Source: Elymus sibiricus
Lineage: Eukaryota > Streptophyta > Magnoliopsida > Poales > Poaceae
DNA length: 64,000 nt
Direction: 5' to 3'
NCBI GenBank assembly: GCA_039707655.1
Contig: CM077664.1
Coordinates: forward strand, 193,868,195-193,932,194
Shown: in pieces, positions 23,285 through 34,556 of the stretch
How positions within the stretch are numbered: the stretch's first letter is position 1
Layout of the letters: every line of letters begins with the position of its first letter
The notes under the pieces: generated by a model
Database searches by the model: none
What the model saw: the letters and a program-made list of their open reading frames with translations, nothing else
What the model was told of the DNA's origin: nothing
Program-made: the position numbers and the translations under genes

Positions 23285-24356
23285 CCCATCTTGCAGGAAC
23301 TCTATCTCAGGGATTCTTCTCGATCATCCTTTGCCCTAAGATCTATATTGTTGGTGCTAGCTCTTTGTGTTATTTGCTCTCTATGTTGTTTATCTTCGAA
23401 TTGCAGTGTTTGTGTTTCGTCCGATGAACAACTCACTCATAGCTTCTTGATTGGTATTTTTTTCTGAGTGTTCTGTTTCGGACCCTTTTATCCCTCCATT
23501 CGTTCTCTTCTAAATCTATGCTGTTCGTCGTAAGCATGCAATTTGATCCGAAGAAGATCTCTCTCCGACGTCCTTGGTCGCGAAAGAAATCTACTTCGAA
23601 CTTTTATCTACTTTTGGCGATCAGCCCTTCAAATCTTTCGCAATCCCGCTCTCTTCCCGAGTTTGTCGCAGAAAACGGTTGCCACGTGCCCACGATCTCC
23701 ACGATCGTGATCGTGTCCGTCAAATGCGGAGCGTCCCGCAACTGTAGGCCGTAGATTTCGAAGAAGAGGTTCAGCCCTTTAGCTATAAATACCCCTCGTC
23801 GCGTCTTCTTCCTCATTCGCGCAAACCCTTGTTTCTCCATCAACCGAGCCCGAGCTCAAAGCAACTCCGGCGAGGTGCTCCGCCGTGAAACTCCGGTGAT
23901 GTCTCGTCGCAGCTGATCACGCCCGTGCGGTAATCCATCCCCCCGCATTGCCGTAGTTGATCTAAGTTGCCAAGTTAGGGCGCTTAGATCCGGAACTGTT
24001 CCTTCCCCTCTGTCAGTTCATAGGGCAGTTCTTACCGATGTTGTTTTCCTCGATTTATTTTACTGCGGTAGATCTTTAGAAATCACTAAGGTTTGACTGG
24101 TACGGTTTGTAGATCTTCCTCGTACTGGTTTTCCTCATCTAGGGTTCATGTGTATTTGTCCGAAAGATTAGATAGATATCAACCTGCCCTGGATTTGTCT
24201 CTGGCTAGCTGGTAAAATCTATCAATGATATCTTTCTGTTTTACCATGAGTTCCTGATGGCCCTCTACAAAATCATTTTCGTTCAAAATACCTTCTGTGC
24301 ATGCTTATGACCCTACCTCTGTTTTCCCTCGCATCTATTCTGTTCACAGGTTGGTC
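23285..24356 (+). promoter_or_regulatory. P1 internal promoter and spliced leader ahead of ORF2
   Basis: Between gag and ORF2 lies a non-coding kilobase with the parts of a gene start. TATAAAT is at 23784-23790, and a CT-rich leader begins about 30 bp later. A possible splice donor (GCGGTAATCC) lies near 23937. A pyrimidine-rich TGTTCACAG acceptor ends at 24349, eight bases before the ORF2 ATG. P2 has the same order of parts. I infer that ORF2 is made from its own transcript. Confidence 0.55.
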
Positions 24357-27300
24357 ATGTCGTAGAATTCTGTAGAGCATTCAGATTCTGAAGGATATTT
24401 GCCTCAGCTTCCACCAAGGTCCGAGCGAATGAGATTGACTGGAGGAGGTAAATCCTCGAAGCCACCCAAGGCTCCGAAGAAGAGACAAGAATCTGTGTCC
24501 AAAGGAGATTCTGAAGAAATTCCCTCTGCTCACAGTCAGCCCGAGGATGAATTGGTCACTGACGCTCTAACCATCTTCTCTGATGGAAATCCCAAAAAGG
24601 GCGGTCGTGGCAGAGAAAAGAACACTACTGCAGAAATGTCTGATCCTGAAAGTTACAGAACTCCACCTGAAGGAGAATCGGCAACAGATCGCAACAACAT
24701 GCTCCAGAGGATTCGCCGCCACTGGGCGAGCAAATGGTACCGATATGAAAATGTTCGTGAGAAGTACCAGATTCTGTTTGCCTTCACACCGCCGTGGAAT
24801 GACTGCATTGCTGAGAACTGCATTGGCCCCGATGATGAAAAAGTCAGACCACCACCGCCTCCAAATGCTCACAAAGATTCCCTCAAAACTATCGCTGATT
24901 TCCCCGAGGAAGTAGCTAAGAGGGCGAAGGCTAAGGCCAAGCGTGAAGCTAGGGAAGCTAAGAAAAACCAAGTTGAAGCAAAAAACGTCGCGCTGACTCA
25001 GCAAGACGTACAAAAGAAGAAGGAACGTGCATCAGGTTCAAAGGAAAGAAAATCTGAGAAATCTGTTTCCCCTCGTGCACCTCGAAAGAAAACCCTCACC
25101 AAGAGAACCAAGAAGGCAGTTCCCAACTCGTCTGATGAGTCGTCAAGAGAAGATACTCCTGATGAAATCCCACTGTATGATCGTCTCACCATCCTCAATA
25201 AGGCACCCAAGACTCCCTCGCCAGTGAAAGCGTTGGCATCTCCAAGGAAATCACCCAGGCTTGCACCCATTTCACTCACTGATAAACCTTCGGGTTCTGT
25301 GGCTCCGAAAACTTTATCGGGCACTGCAGCGAAGAGAAAGCTGCAGTCTGAAGAACAAGCAGATGTGGCTGCCAAGAAGACAAAGCTCACTGTTCCTGCT
25401 CCCACAGAGGAACAGAAGTATGATTTCAACTTCATGATCGATGTGATTGACAGTGCAGCTTATGATGCAAATGCTAATGAGGTGTGCGATCTGGGACTCC
25501 CCGATGATGTTACCAAATTGGTAACAAAGCATTTTGTTGTACTGAAGAAAATCACCAAGAAGCTGAACAAAGCTGTCAGAGACAAACAAGCCGTCGAGAA
25601 ATAGAGAAATGAGGTCAAATCTGAATCCGAAAGGAAAAAGATGAACAAACAAATTGTTGTACTCACCAAGGCCCTCAGTGCCTTGAGAAATGAGAAAATT
25701 GAGTGGCACTCTCGCTTGCACATGGATGTGTCTCAGCTGTGTGACAGAAGGAATGAGGAGATTGAATGCAAGGCAGATCTCGCTCGAAGAAGAATTCAGG
25801 AAGAAAAACGTTAGAAGGCCAGGGCGAGATCAAGCAAACGGAAAGTTAACAAAGAACGCCGTCTTCAGAATGTCACTGCTGATCCTGCTCCACTGGATTC
25901 CCATGTACCGTTGCAGCAAGTTCCTCCATCTCCACCACACGAGGATGAACTTATGCAACAAGTTAGTGCTGAAGAGGTTATCATTCCTGCGCCAGTAGCT
26001 CCAGAGCAAAATGAAGTTGTTGATATATTCCTGGAAAGGACTGATGAGGAAAATGCACCTCCCGAGCAGAAATCACCAGTTGACGAAGTTGATGAAGAGA
26101 TTGAGGTTGAGAAGGCAGAACCATCGCCTCCGAGAACATTGCAAGCAGAGCCCTCCGAACAAAATAAGGAGGAGAATGACAAGATTGAGGGGGAGCTCAA
26201 TGCTTCCCGAGAGAAAACACCCCCGGTCTCATCATCTGGTGCTCCTACCCAGATGGATGTTGATCCTGCTCCTCTTACCACTGCACCACAGTTGGTAGAG
26301 GAAGAAAAGAAATCTACTGAGCCGATGGCTCGAGAAGAAACTGCCCCACCAGTTGTGACTCAAACACCGAGAAAGAAGTTGTTGTGCCTCCCGCCGATGA
26401 AAGTGAAAGGAAAGAAAAGGCCCTTGAGCCCGAAAGTCAGAAAGATGCCGAAGGAATTCCGGCGAGCAAGAACAGCGGCCAGTCAAGTTCCTCGAAGCAG
26501 TCTACACGAGACAAATCAAGGAAGCATCATGCTCCTCTCAAGCCCATTGAGGAAGGCGTGCCTGTGCCTGATGATATTCGAATCCGGTCCATGGCTGATG
26601 AAGAACCACTTAGCAACCCATTGGAAACTTTCCCGTTGTTTCCTGTCAATGATGGCCCTAATGGTCCAGCTTTCAATGAGCAGTTTCATCGGTCGAAACT
26701 TGCATTCTTTGGGGCCAGCCCATATGATGGTGAAAGAACATCCATGTCACCGAGATTCTAGACAAAGGAACAAGCAGTGTATTATGCTCGCATTCTGTAT
26801 GGCAAGAACCGGATATTCAAGCACCAGATTTTGGATTTCGCTGAGCTCGAAAGTTTACCTTGCTTCCATCACACCATCGAGCAGATTGAACAGGTCTTCC
26901 TGAAGAGTTTTCTTCGTTTTAATCATGGCTGGAACCGTGAAGTTGTCCTTCAGTTCTATGCCACTCTTTATATCTCAAGGGACCTCAACGACAGCAGCAC
27001 TTGGATTCTCGAATGGATGACTGAGGAAGAAAAGATCAAATGCTTGGCTGACCAGTTTTTGGCTCTGTTGAATCTTCCTCGATGCGAATTTGATGCCTCA
27101 CGTGAACACATACAACACTTCTGGGATGTCTCCGAAGCTGAACTTCACATGTTGATGGACCCCGAACTTGTTGGAGATGAATGTACCAAGGCTAATCCCA
27201 AGCATCTGGCCTATGAGAACAAAGTTTTGTTCTATATCTTGTGCAACTCTCTCACGCCAACAAACAGGCCCGAAAACATTCATGGCATTGTGGCAAATGC

Positions 27301-28101
27301 TCTTCAAGCTATAGCTCATGGCATTCGGTTTGATATTCCCGATCTTCTTATTCGCAACTTGGCCTATGCAACTGATAGCCCTCAAGTCTTGAAGCCATAT
27401 GCACCCTGGGTCATGTTCGCCTTTGAGCAACTTCTCGTGAAAAAGTTCTTCTGCCCATATGTCCCAAAAGTTTTTATGCCACCAATCCGAGATACTCTCC
27501 GAACTATGAAGGACATCGGCAAAGGAAAGACACCTATTGACGCCACTGCTTCTGCCTCTGCTAGAGCTCCAAAGATCAAGAAGGTCAAAGTTGATATCCG
27601 TCGTGAAGAAAATCCCTCACTATACGAGATTTGTCTTCGCACTCAGCAATCCCTGGAGAGTCACATTAAGCTCGATCGCAAAGAGAAAGTGGAAATGATG
27701 ACTGAGTTCAATCTGCTTCACAATTATGCTCGTCAAGCTCTGCTATATGAGAAAGAACAGAAGAAGCGCTCGTGGATCCTTCTGCGCAAGCATTACTCTC
27801 GCAAACAACTGTGTGCAAAGGGAATCAAGAAAGATTATGATCATCTGGAGTTGTTTGAAGTTCCTCGCATCCGAAGGCAAACCCCTGTGCTTCCTCAGCG
27901 TTTTGCTCCACTGACCTGCTGTTTGTTGAACCCGATGATGAACTCGAAGACACAGCAGGCACCTTCATTTATAAGCCCGATGCACCTCGCTCTGCTACTC
28001 CCGAAGACCGTGCTGCATCTCCAACTCCTGCTTCAGCATCGACCATCGCTCGCTCTGTTTCGCCAAACAGTTCGAGCTCTGGGGATTCTTCGGACGAGTA
28101 G
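24357..28101 (+). pseudogene. P1 ORF2, broken (plant-transposon-protein-like second ORF)
   Basis: The ATG at 24357 is followed by a TAG at the third codon (24363-24365). Reading continues through a lysine-rich, basic N-terminus, a proline/acidic middle, a central conserved region and a serine-rich C-terminus ending at TAG 28099-28101. The central part has EQAVYYARILYGKN near 26770, then WNREVVLQFYAT about 40 residues later, then WILEWMTEEE. P2 ORF2 has the matching EQRDFYETVL, WNDEMIMQFYST and IVWMTEG in the same order. Additional in-frame TAG codons lie at 25602, 25812 and 26759. Frameshifts lie near 26365 and 27900. No enzyme motif is visible. Basic clusters and a coiled region suggest nucleic-acid binding or a structural role, but the function is unknown. 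Confidence 0.65.
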
Positions 28102-28608
28102 TTCCTCGCATGCATTCTGTTTCCTTTTTGACACTTGTTGACAAAAAGGGGGAGAAGAACATCGAGAGATAGATAAGCGGGTTATTTGCAGGGTGTTTTC
28201 ATTCGCCATTTTCTCTTCTTTCGAACAATTTGCTTTTGGTCGTTGAACTTTTGGTCGTGAAACTTAATCTCACCATCTGTGGTGATGGCACACTGCGTCG
28301 TCATGTACCGTTAATAACCCCTACAATGCTATAGTTGCTATCGTTTCGTTATTTGGTTGCAGGTGCTATCGAATGCTTACTTCCTTAAAATGATTATCCT
28401 CGATATTCATCTTCCGTGCAAGGTTAAGTGAAAGACCTTCAAGGAGAATTGAAATTCATGTCTCTCGAAAAGAGGAAATTTACTGCATATATCTATCTTT
28501 CACTATCTAACGATGCAGGAGAAGTAAAGTCGATTCAGAGTAAAAATTGCTCGTGATTCAAAAGTGAATTTCTTCTGTCTATCTAACAAAGCTGTTTTCC
28601 CTCGCATA
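28102..28608 (+). other. P1 3' non-coding region, first part, with an extra purine tract
   Basis: AAAAAGGGGGAGAAG at 28143-28157 lies about 40 bases after the ORF2 stop and closely matches the true P1 purine tract at 38892-38904. The rest is AT-rich without open frames. The stretch ends at the P2 insertion, whose target duplication GCATA is at 28604-28608. Confidence 0.7.
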
Positions 28609-30189
28609 TGTAGGATCGAAAGTATGTCTAGAGGGGGGGGGGGTGATTAGACTACTTGACCAAATAAAACCTAACCTTTTCCCAGATTTTAGTTGTAGGC
28701 AGATTTTAGCAATAGTACATGTCAAGCATCACCCTACACATGCAATTCTAAGAGTATAGCAGCGGAATGTAAGCAATTGCATATGTATGTAAAGGAGGGA
28801 TTGGAGATTTCAAACGTAATGAAGACACGGTGGTTTTTGGCGTGGTTCCGATAGGTGGTGCTATCGTACGTCCACGTTGATGGAGACTTCAACCCACGAA
28901 GGGTAACGGCTGCGCGAGTCCACGGAGGGCTCCACCCACGAAGGGTCCACGAAGAAGCAACCTTGTCTATTCCACCATGTCTTACATCCACGAAGGACTA
29001 GCCTCACTCGGGGTAGATCTTCACGAAGTAGGCGATCTCCTTGCCCTTACAAACTTCTTGGTTCAACTCCATAGCATGTTGGAGGCTCCCAAGCGACACC
29101 TAACCAATCTAGGAGACACCACTCTCCAAAAGGTAATAGATGGTGTGTTGTTGATGAACTCCTTGCTCTTGTGCTTCAAATGATAGTCTTCCCAGCACTC
29201 AAACACTCCTCACAGATTTGGCTATGGTGGAAGAAGGATTTGAGTGGAAAGCAACTTGGGAAAGGCTAGAGATCAAGGTTCAAATGGTAGGAATGGAATA
29301 TCTTGATCTCAACACATGAGTAGGTGGTTCTCTCTCAGAAAATGAATGGTGGAAGTGTAGGCACGTTCTGATGGCTCTCCTTACTGAGAAGGAGGGGGTG
29401 GAGGGGTATATATAGCCTCCACACAAAATCCAACCGTTACACACTTTTGACCCAACTCGGTGGCACCGAAACAATCATCTCGGTAGCACCGAACTGTGTA
29501 AAAGATATGAACGTTAGGAATCTCGGTGGGACCGATACGGACAACTCGGATGGACCGAAGTGCAATGGCTAGGGCAATCCTCATCTCGGTAGCACCGATT
29601 GCATCAACTCGGTAGGACCGAAGTGAAGCAATAAGGCAACAGAGAGTTGGCAAGCCATCTCGGTGAGACCGATATGCATAACTCGGTGAGACCGAAGTGA
29701 ATGCAACTGATTACAGAGAGTTGGCAAGGCCATCTCGGTGGGACCGAGATCCATTTCGGTGGATCCGATTTGTTAGGGTGTGGCAGTGGCTAAGTCTTGG
29801 ATGAACTCGGTGGGGCCGGATTGGAAATTTCGGTGGGGCCGAGTTGGACTTTAGGTTTAGGACATATTTGGGTAGAGAGAGTGGTTGAGGGTTTAGGAAT
29901 ACTGTCACTAAGCACTTGAGCAAAAGGACCATTAAGCAACACCTCATCCCCTTTTAATAGTATTGGCTTTCCTATGGACTCAATGTGATCTTGGATCACT
30001 AAACCAAAAATGTAGAGTCTCGATCCTTTGCCAATCCTTGTCCTTAGCATTTTGAGGGGTCCACATCTCTAGTCCATGCCATGCCAATCATTGAACATGC
30101 TGAAATCTTAATCTTGAATGGACATTAGTTCAATGAGATATATGTTGTTATGAATTACCAAAACCACCAAGGGAGCAAATGTGCTTTCA
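28609..30189 (-). mobile_element. P2 3' LTR (minus-strand copia, Sirevirus-like)
   Basis: This 1,581 bp stretch is a direct repeat of 36834-38408, with about 20 substitutions by eye and a longer G run near 28630. On the plus strand it starts TGTAGGATCGAAAG and ends TGTGCTTTCA. GCATA flanks the whole element on both sides (28604-28608 and 38409-38413). A TATATATA box (29407-29414) reads on the minus strand. The array of TCGGT-N3-ACCGA palindromes lies upstream of it in that direction. Confidence 0.95.
29455..29850 (-). repeat. Array of short palindromes in P2 3' LTR
   Basis: More than ten copies of a TCGGT-N3-ACCGA palindrome (for example CTCGGTGGGACCGA) occur at 20-50 bp spacing. Central bases vary (GGC, AGC, GGG, GAG) while the two half-sites are kept. 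The array lies upstream of the LTR TATA box in the element's own direction. The same array is in the 5' LTR at about 37673-38070. Confidence 0.85.
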
Positions 30190-30206
30190 ATCTCCCCCTT
30201 TTTGGT
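30190..30206 (-). promoter_or_regulatory. P2 polypurine tract at the 3' LTR
   Basis: On the minus strand CCAAAAAGGGGGAGAT abuts the LTR start. The sequence is nearly the same as the P1 tract. Confidence 0.9.
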
Positions 30207-30631
30207 AATTGATGACAACATATAGATCAAAGCTTCGACAGAAGATTAAGTAAATGAAAACCATCGTCGCTTTGAGAAGTATGTGATAAGCGAGAGCTCC
30301 CCCTAAATTTGTGCATTATTAAAAGATTTCCGTTTGAATGCAAATGCACAATTGATTAGGCTCATGGGTTACTCTCCCATGTCACATACATCTTGGTGGA
30401 GAGCGCAAAATGATAAGATTGGAATAATAGGCATGCATCACCAACATAAGTAATTGATCATAGAAGATAATGAAAAAGATAAACATGGATCATCGCAATA
30501 AGCATAATATGATCAATCAACATAGTATCTCACAAGCATAAACGACAGAATACTGTAGCAAGCGCACATAAAACGGAGTAGCATCAAACAAACAAGTAGC
30601 AAATGAAACTCTCGAAGCAAATCAAAAGCAA

Positions 30632-30662
<31 letters not shown>

Positions 30663-30742
30663 GAAGCCTATGATCTATACAAATTCTCCCCCTTTGGCAA
30701 CAAGTACCAAAAAGTTCGAATCGTATAGCACTAGTCGGCTCT
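30207..30742 (-). other. P2 3' non-coding region with a second purine tract
   Basis: This AT-rich stretch separates ORF2 from the 3' LTR. On the minus strand GCCAAAGGGGGAGAATT lies at about 30684-30700, some 40 bases after the ORF2 stop. It is a second copy of the purine tract. A TC/GA dinucleotide run lies at about 30636-30662. Confidence 0.75.
30636..30662. repeat. (TC)n microsatellite
   Basis: An uninterrupted CT dinucleotide run of about 13 units lies just downstream of P2 ORF2. Confidence 0.9.
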
Positions 30743-32809
30743 CTAGGCACGGTCCTCCGAAGCTCCTGAAGGCGACCTCCTGCTGGCTGCTCCGGTGTGC
30801 GTAGATGGCGTTGAGATGAGAGCGTCCGCGAATGCTTCTGCTGATGACTGCTGGACTGGAGGAGTGGAGACCTGCTGTGGCACTGTGGCTGTGGCGGCTG
30901 GTGCAGATACTGTGGTCCGTGGATCCACAACTGGTATCACAGCTGACCTGGCAGCCCTAGGCACTTGCTGAAACTGCTCTGTGGTCGGTCTCTCATCTTC
31001 ACTGTCATCTGATCTGGCTTGCTTGACAGCATCTACATCTCCTTGCAGCTGTTCCACTGTGGTCTGAATCTCTGTCACTTTGACATCCAAATCATGAAAT
31101 TTGGTCTCAATGATCCGCTCAAAACTAGCCTGGGTCTGGGTGAGGTTGGCCAGACTTCGCTCAATCCTTAGAGTGGCTTCAAGCAGATATTGAATTTGAT
31201 CCTTTGGTGTCTTGAGATTCGCAATTGGAGCATTGGGAGCTGCTGCTTCCTGAGCTGCTTTAGCTTCTTGGGCTTTGCGGATTTCCTCTTGAGCTTGTGC
31301 AGAAGTGGGATGCGAAGAATCCATCACTATGACGTTGTCCTCAAACTCTGGACGGAGTGGCAGATGCTCTCGATCAAGAAGATACGTGCTGGTTCCAACC
31401 TTGGAATTCATCAACAACTGAATATGTGGAGCATATCCACATGATCTCTTCTGATCTGCTGCTGTCCTCTTGATAGTCTCTACTATCAGGCTCATCACCT
31501 TGAATTTCTGAGGAGTATCAAATAAGTGTAGCAAGTTGATGGAGTGGCCACGAATCATCTTATCATCGCCTGACTTGGGTAACAAGGTGTACCGCAAGAT
31601 TGTGTTTGAGGTGGCCAGACCTGGTAGCAAATGCTTCACTGATCCAAGCTTGTGTGTTTCAAGATCCTTCTGAGGAATTGCAGTGTACATGTTGGCCATA
31701 GAGTTGTGATCCATCTTGAGCTTGGCATATATGTCAATGTCATCCTCCTCTTCCTTGGGTGCACCAAGAAGATTTTCCCACTCAGAGATGGTAGACTGGT
31801 ATCTTATACCCTCAGTCATCCACACTATTCTGCCATCTGGATAGAAATGAGCAGTAGAGTAGAATTGCATGATCATCTCATCATTCCACTTGGTCAACTT
31901 GTTTCCAACAAACTCATCAACACTTGCAATCCTGAAGCTTTCATGGACATGGGGAAAGTAATCCTCATTCTCATCGATGTATTCCCAGTCCACCCACTTC
32001 ATGTCACTGACTATGGGCTTCTTATCAAGCAAAACTGTCTCATAAAAGTCCCGTTGTTCACGGGTGTGAAAACGATAATCACAAGCAGTCCTTCTTCTGA
32101 TAGCATAAGGATCTGACAATCTCCATTGACGCAGTCCTTTGTCCTTTCTCAACATCATGTTTTCAGCTACTGGGTGTGCGTTGTCATGGTCTGGTATCTT
32201 TGGCTTCAACTTTCTGAGCACTAGAGGCTCTTCATCAACATTGGACTCAGGCACTGGGGCCTTGTTCTTCTCTGCAGCTGATATGTTTCTGGTTGACCTC
32301 TTGGGTGCTGGTGCCTTAGGCTTTGACTTGGGAGGTGCAGCAGTCTTGATTGCATCAGACATGAGCTTCTGTGCTTTTGCAGGGGGTGCAGCAGCTGGCT
32401 CATCCTCCTCCTCTTCTTCCTCTTCAATCATCATAGTAGGTCTGCCAATCACACGGGCAAAAGATTTCCTTACTCTCTTCTTCTTAGTTCCTGCAGCTGT
32501 CTCTGTGTCACTGGGCTTCTGTATTGTCTGCTGAGCCACTTTCCTCACAGCAGTTCTTTCTTTGACAGAGGTAGGCTTTGTGCTGTACTCCTTAGCAAGC
32601 ACTACTCGCTTTTTCTTGGTTGTAGCTTCACTTGCAACAAAGTCCTCATCCTCACTGTCTGAGGTTTTCTTCTTCCGTGTTCTGGTTGCAGCTTTAGGAA
32701 GATCTGGAGAGCTTCTCTCTCCTTCATAGAAACTTTCATTATGGCTTGATCCTTCACTTTGTTCTTCATGCTGCTCTGACCAGTTTTGACTGTCACTGAC
32801 ATCAGACAT
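30743..32809 (-). CDS. P2 ORF2, intact 688-residue protein of unknown function
   Basis: The minus-strand ATG at 32809 opens an unbroken frame. The acceptor-like TATTCACAG lies 15 bases upstream. Residues 1-200 are charged and low-complexity, with basic clusters (about 44-48, 65-68, 108-115) that could be nuclear-localisation signals and a glutamate run at about 129-136. Residues about 244-490 form the conserved part, with EQRDFYETVL, WNDEMIMQFYST and VWMTEG. The region 535-600 is predicted coiled coil and the tail is Ser/Pro/Ala-rich. No signal peptide, membrane segment or polymerase, protease or integrase motif is seen. The central part resembles the uncharacterised 'putative plant transposon protein' domains of grass retroelements. 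It takes the place normally filled by pol, or by the env-like frame of some Sireviruses. I cannot assign a function. Confidence 0.8.
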   Translation of the reverse strand: MSDVSDSQNWSEQHEEQSEGSSHNESFYEGERSSPDLPKAATRTRKKKTSDSEDEDFVASEATTKKKRVVLAKEYSTKPTSVKERTAVRKVAQQTIQKPSDTETAAGTKKKRVRKSFARVIGRPTMMIEEEEEEEDEPAAAPPAKAQKLMSDAIKTAAPPKSKPKAPAPKRSTRNISAAEKNKAPVPESNVDEEPLVLRKLKPKIPDHDNAHPVAENMMLRKDKGLRQWRLSDPYAIRRRTACDYRFHTREQRDFYETVLLDKKPIVSDMKWVDWEYIDENEDYFPHVHESFRIASVDEFVGNKLTKWNDEMIMQFYSTAHFYPDGRIVWMTEGIRYQSTISEWENLLGAPKEEEDDIDIYAKLKMDHNSMANMYTAIPQKDLETHKLGSVKHLLPGLATSNTILRYTLLPKSGDDKMIRGHSINLLHLFDTPQKFKVMSLIVETIKRTAADQKRSCGYAPHIQLLMNSKVGTSTYLLDREHLPLRPEFEDNVIVMDSSHPTSAQAQEEIRKAQEAKAAQEAAAPNAPIANLKTPKDQIQYLLEATLRIERSLANLTQTQASFERIIETKFHDLDVKVTEIQTTVEQLQGDVDAVKQARSDDSEDERPTTEQFQQVPRAARSAVIPVVDPRTTVSAPAATATVPQQVSTPPVQQSSAEAFADALISTPSTHTGAASRRSPSGASEDRA

Positions 32810-33510
32810 CTTGCTGAGCTGACCCTGTGAATAGATGGGTATAGGTAGAGTAGATGAGTCATCACAAAAAGCAGATAGTTTTTCAAAAAGTTGAGTTCAA
32901 ACTTTAGTTCTAGGTTTTCACAGAATGCAGTTCGGATGGACCGAGTTGGTAATCTCGGTGACGCCGAAGCACACTACAGAGACATGGCACGCCATTTCGG
33001 TCAGACCGAGATGGGTTTCGGTGGCTCCGAGATGCTAGGGTTTCACTGAGATTCACTTTCGGTCTCACCGATTCGCACAACTCGGTGGCACCGAGATGTA
33101 CTAGTGCTATGGCCAGGGCCAAATCGGTGGGACCGAAAATTCCTATTCGATCGGTCCGAGATGCATTCGGCGGAAACCTAACCCTAAATTTTTTGCTCGA
33201 ATTTCGTTCAAACGAACTAATCTGGTGGAAAGAGGATTGCATTCGTGGCAAGATTACAGGCAATCCAATCGTGCATTGAATCGGAAAAGGGAAGCATGAA
33301 AGGGATCGAAACTCACCCTAACTCGGTGGAGTTTCTCTACGGCGGCAACGGCGGTGGAGATTTCTGTTGACGGCGACGGAATCCTGCGGTGAGGGCGCGC
33401 TGGAGACGACGGCGACGATCCGAAGACCAAAGGGGCGGCAGCAATGGGGCGCGGGCGCGTGACGTTTGAAGAAATTTTCAACCACACGTTTCGCTGGGAA
33501 TATATACCCA
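32810..33510 (-). promoter_or_regulatory. P2 internal promoter and spliced leader ahead of ORF2
   Basis: Read on the minus strand, TATATATT lies at 33499-33506. It is followed by a GC-rich leader, a GGTGAGTTTCG donor near 33316, an intron of about 500 bp, and the CTATTCACAG acceptor just before the ORF2 ATG. Palindromes of the LTR type lie both upstream of the TATA box and inside the intron. The order of parts matches P1, which supports a separate ORF2 transcript. Confidence 0.6.
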
Positions 33511-33765
33511 TGTGCTGTCGGTGGCACCGAGTGGAACAAATCGGTAGCACCGAGACGTGCAGCTGCTTGCAGTTACAGCAACTCGGTCCAACCGAGTTGG
33601 TCTAATCGGTAGCACCGAGATGAAAGCCTAGATCAGTCTAAATGCTTTCGGTTCGACCGAGTTTGAGTAGGTTGGTCTGACCGAAATCAATTAGAAGGTT
33701 TTGGAGGTTCAACCCTTTCAGATCGGTGGCTCCGAGTGCTCCTCACCCGGAGGGTCCGAAAATGA
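32930..33765 (-). repeat. Internal arrays of TCGGT-N3-ACCGA palindromes in P2
   Basis: Two groups of the LTR palindrome flank the internal TATA box: about 32930-33175 (in the probable intron) and about 33517-33765 (upstream of the TATA box). Examples are CGGTGGCACCGAG at 33519 and CGGTAGCACCGAGA at 33603. Half-sites are kept while central bases drift. Confidence 0.85.
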
Positions 33766-34556
33766 CTTGTTCAATTTTTGTGATGCAGCAAGAATAGAAT
33801 TTGAGACAAGAAAGCATAGATAGCTAGAGAAGGTTCTTAGGCATTCTTGTACATCCACTTGGCCAGAAAAACTAAGACAATCAAAACAACAAATGGATGT
33901 CCTCGAATGATGAAAACATGCAAATCAACATGCTCACACAATAAGATAGCAAAAGAAATATGTGTCAAACATGCACAACCAATTCTAGCATCTATCAAGC
34001 AATGGCGATGACTAGGTCATCTATATATGAGTATATTGACTTAGGAGCCAAATGAGAACATTTGATCATAGGTCATACTCATCGTTTAAGCACAAGTGGG
34101 GTTACCACTTTTACATAAAGCATTAATGTGTTCACACCATTAGAGTTGCTTTAGCTCAATTTTTAGAGCAAAGCTCCCCCTAGATGCGATACCCCCCTAA
34201 GAGGGTTGAACTAACCTTGGGTTTTGTCGATGATGACTTCATGTAGATGTTGAAGATGTGGATGCTCAGTGTTGATGTAGATCATCAAAAGTTGGGAGCA
34301 ATCCTTTGGAGTTTTGTGCTTTCAATACCTACATGGGTTAGTCCCACACAAGGAACATACAAGGATATCCATAGACATAGAGTGAAATACACATATGATG
34401 ATGTCCATGAATGCATTGATTACCTTATCCCTTGCCTTACCAACAAGAGGGTTTGTGACTCCATGAACTAGTGCAAAATGTGGAAGTCGGTTGCACAAGT
34501 CCTTGCCATAAAGAATATGAGTGAAGTTTGTTGGCGGAGTCACCCTCAAGAACTCT
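33766..34556 (-). other. P2 spacer between gag and the ORF2 promoter
   Basis: AT-rich DNA with no open frame that I can relate to pol or to any gene. If P2 descends from a complete copia element, its pol has been replaced or deleted between here and the gag stop. Confidence 0.5.

Noticed and set aside
29455..29850. Possible CRISPR-like array of regularly spaced short repeats
   Set aside because: The repeats are 11-13 bp palindromes at irregular spacing inside an LTR of a plant retrotransposon. There are no unique equal-length spacers and no cas genes.
30743..32809. The 688-codon minus-strand frame as an ordinary host gene
   Set aside because: It lies between the primer-binding site and purine tract of P2, next to a Gag frame, and has a homologue in the same place in P1. 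It belongs to the element.
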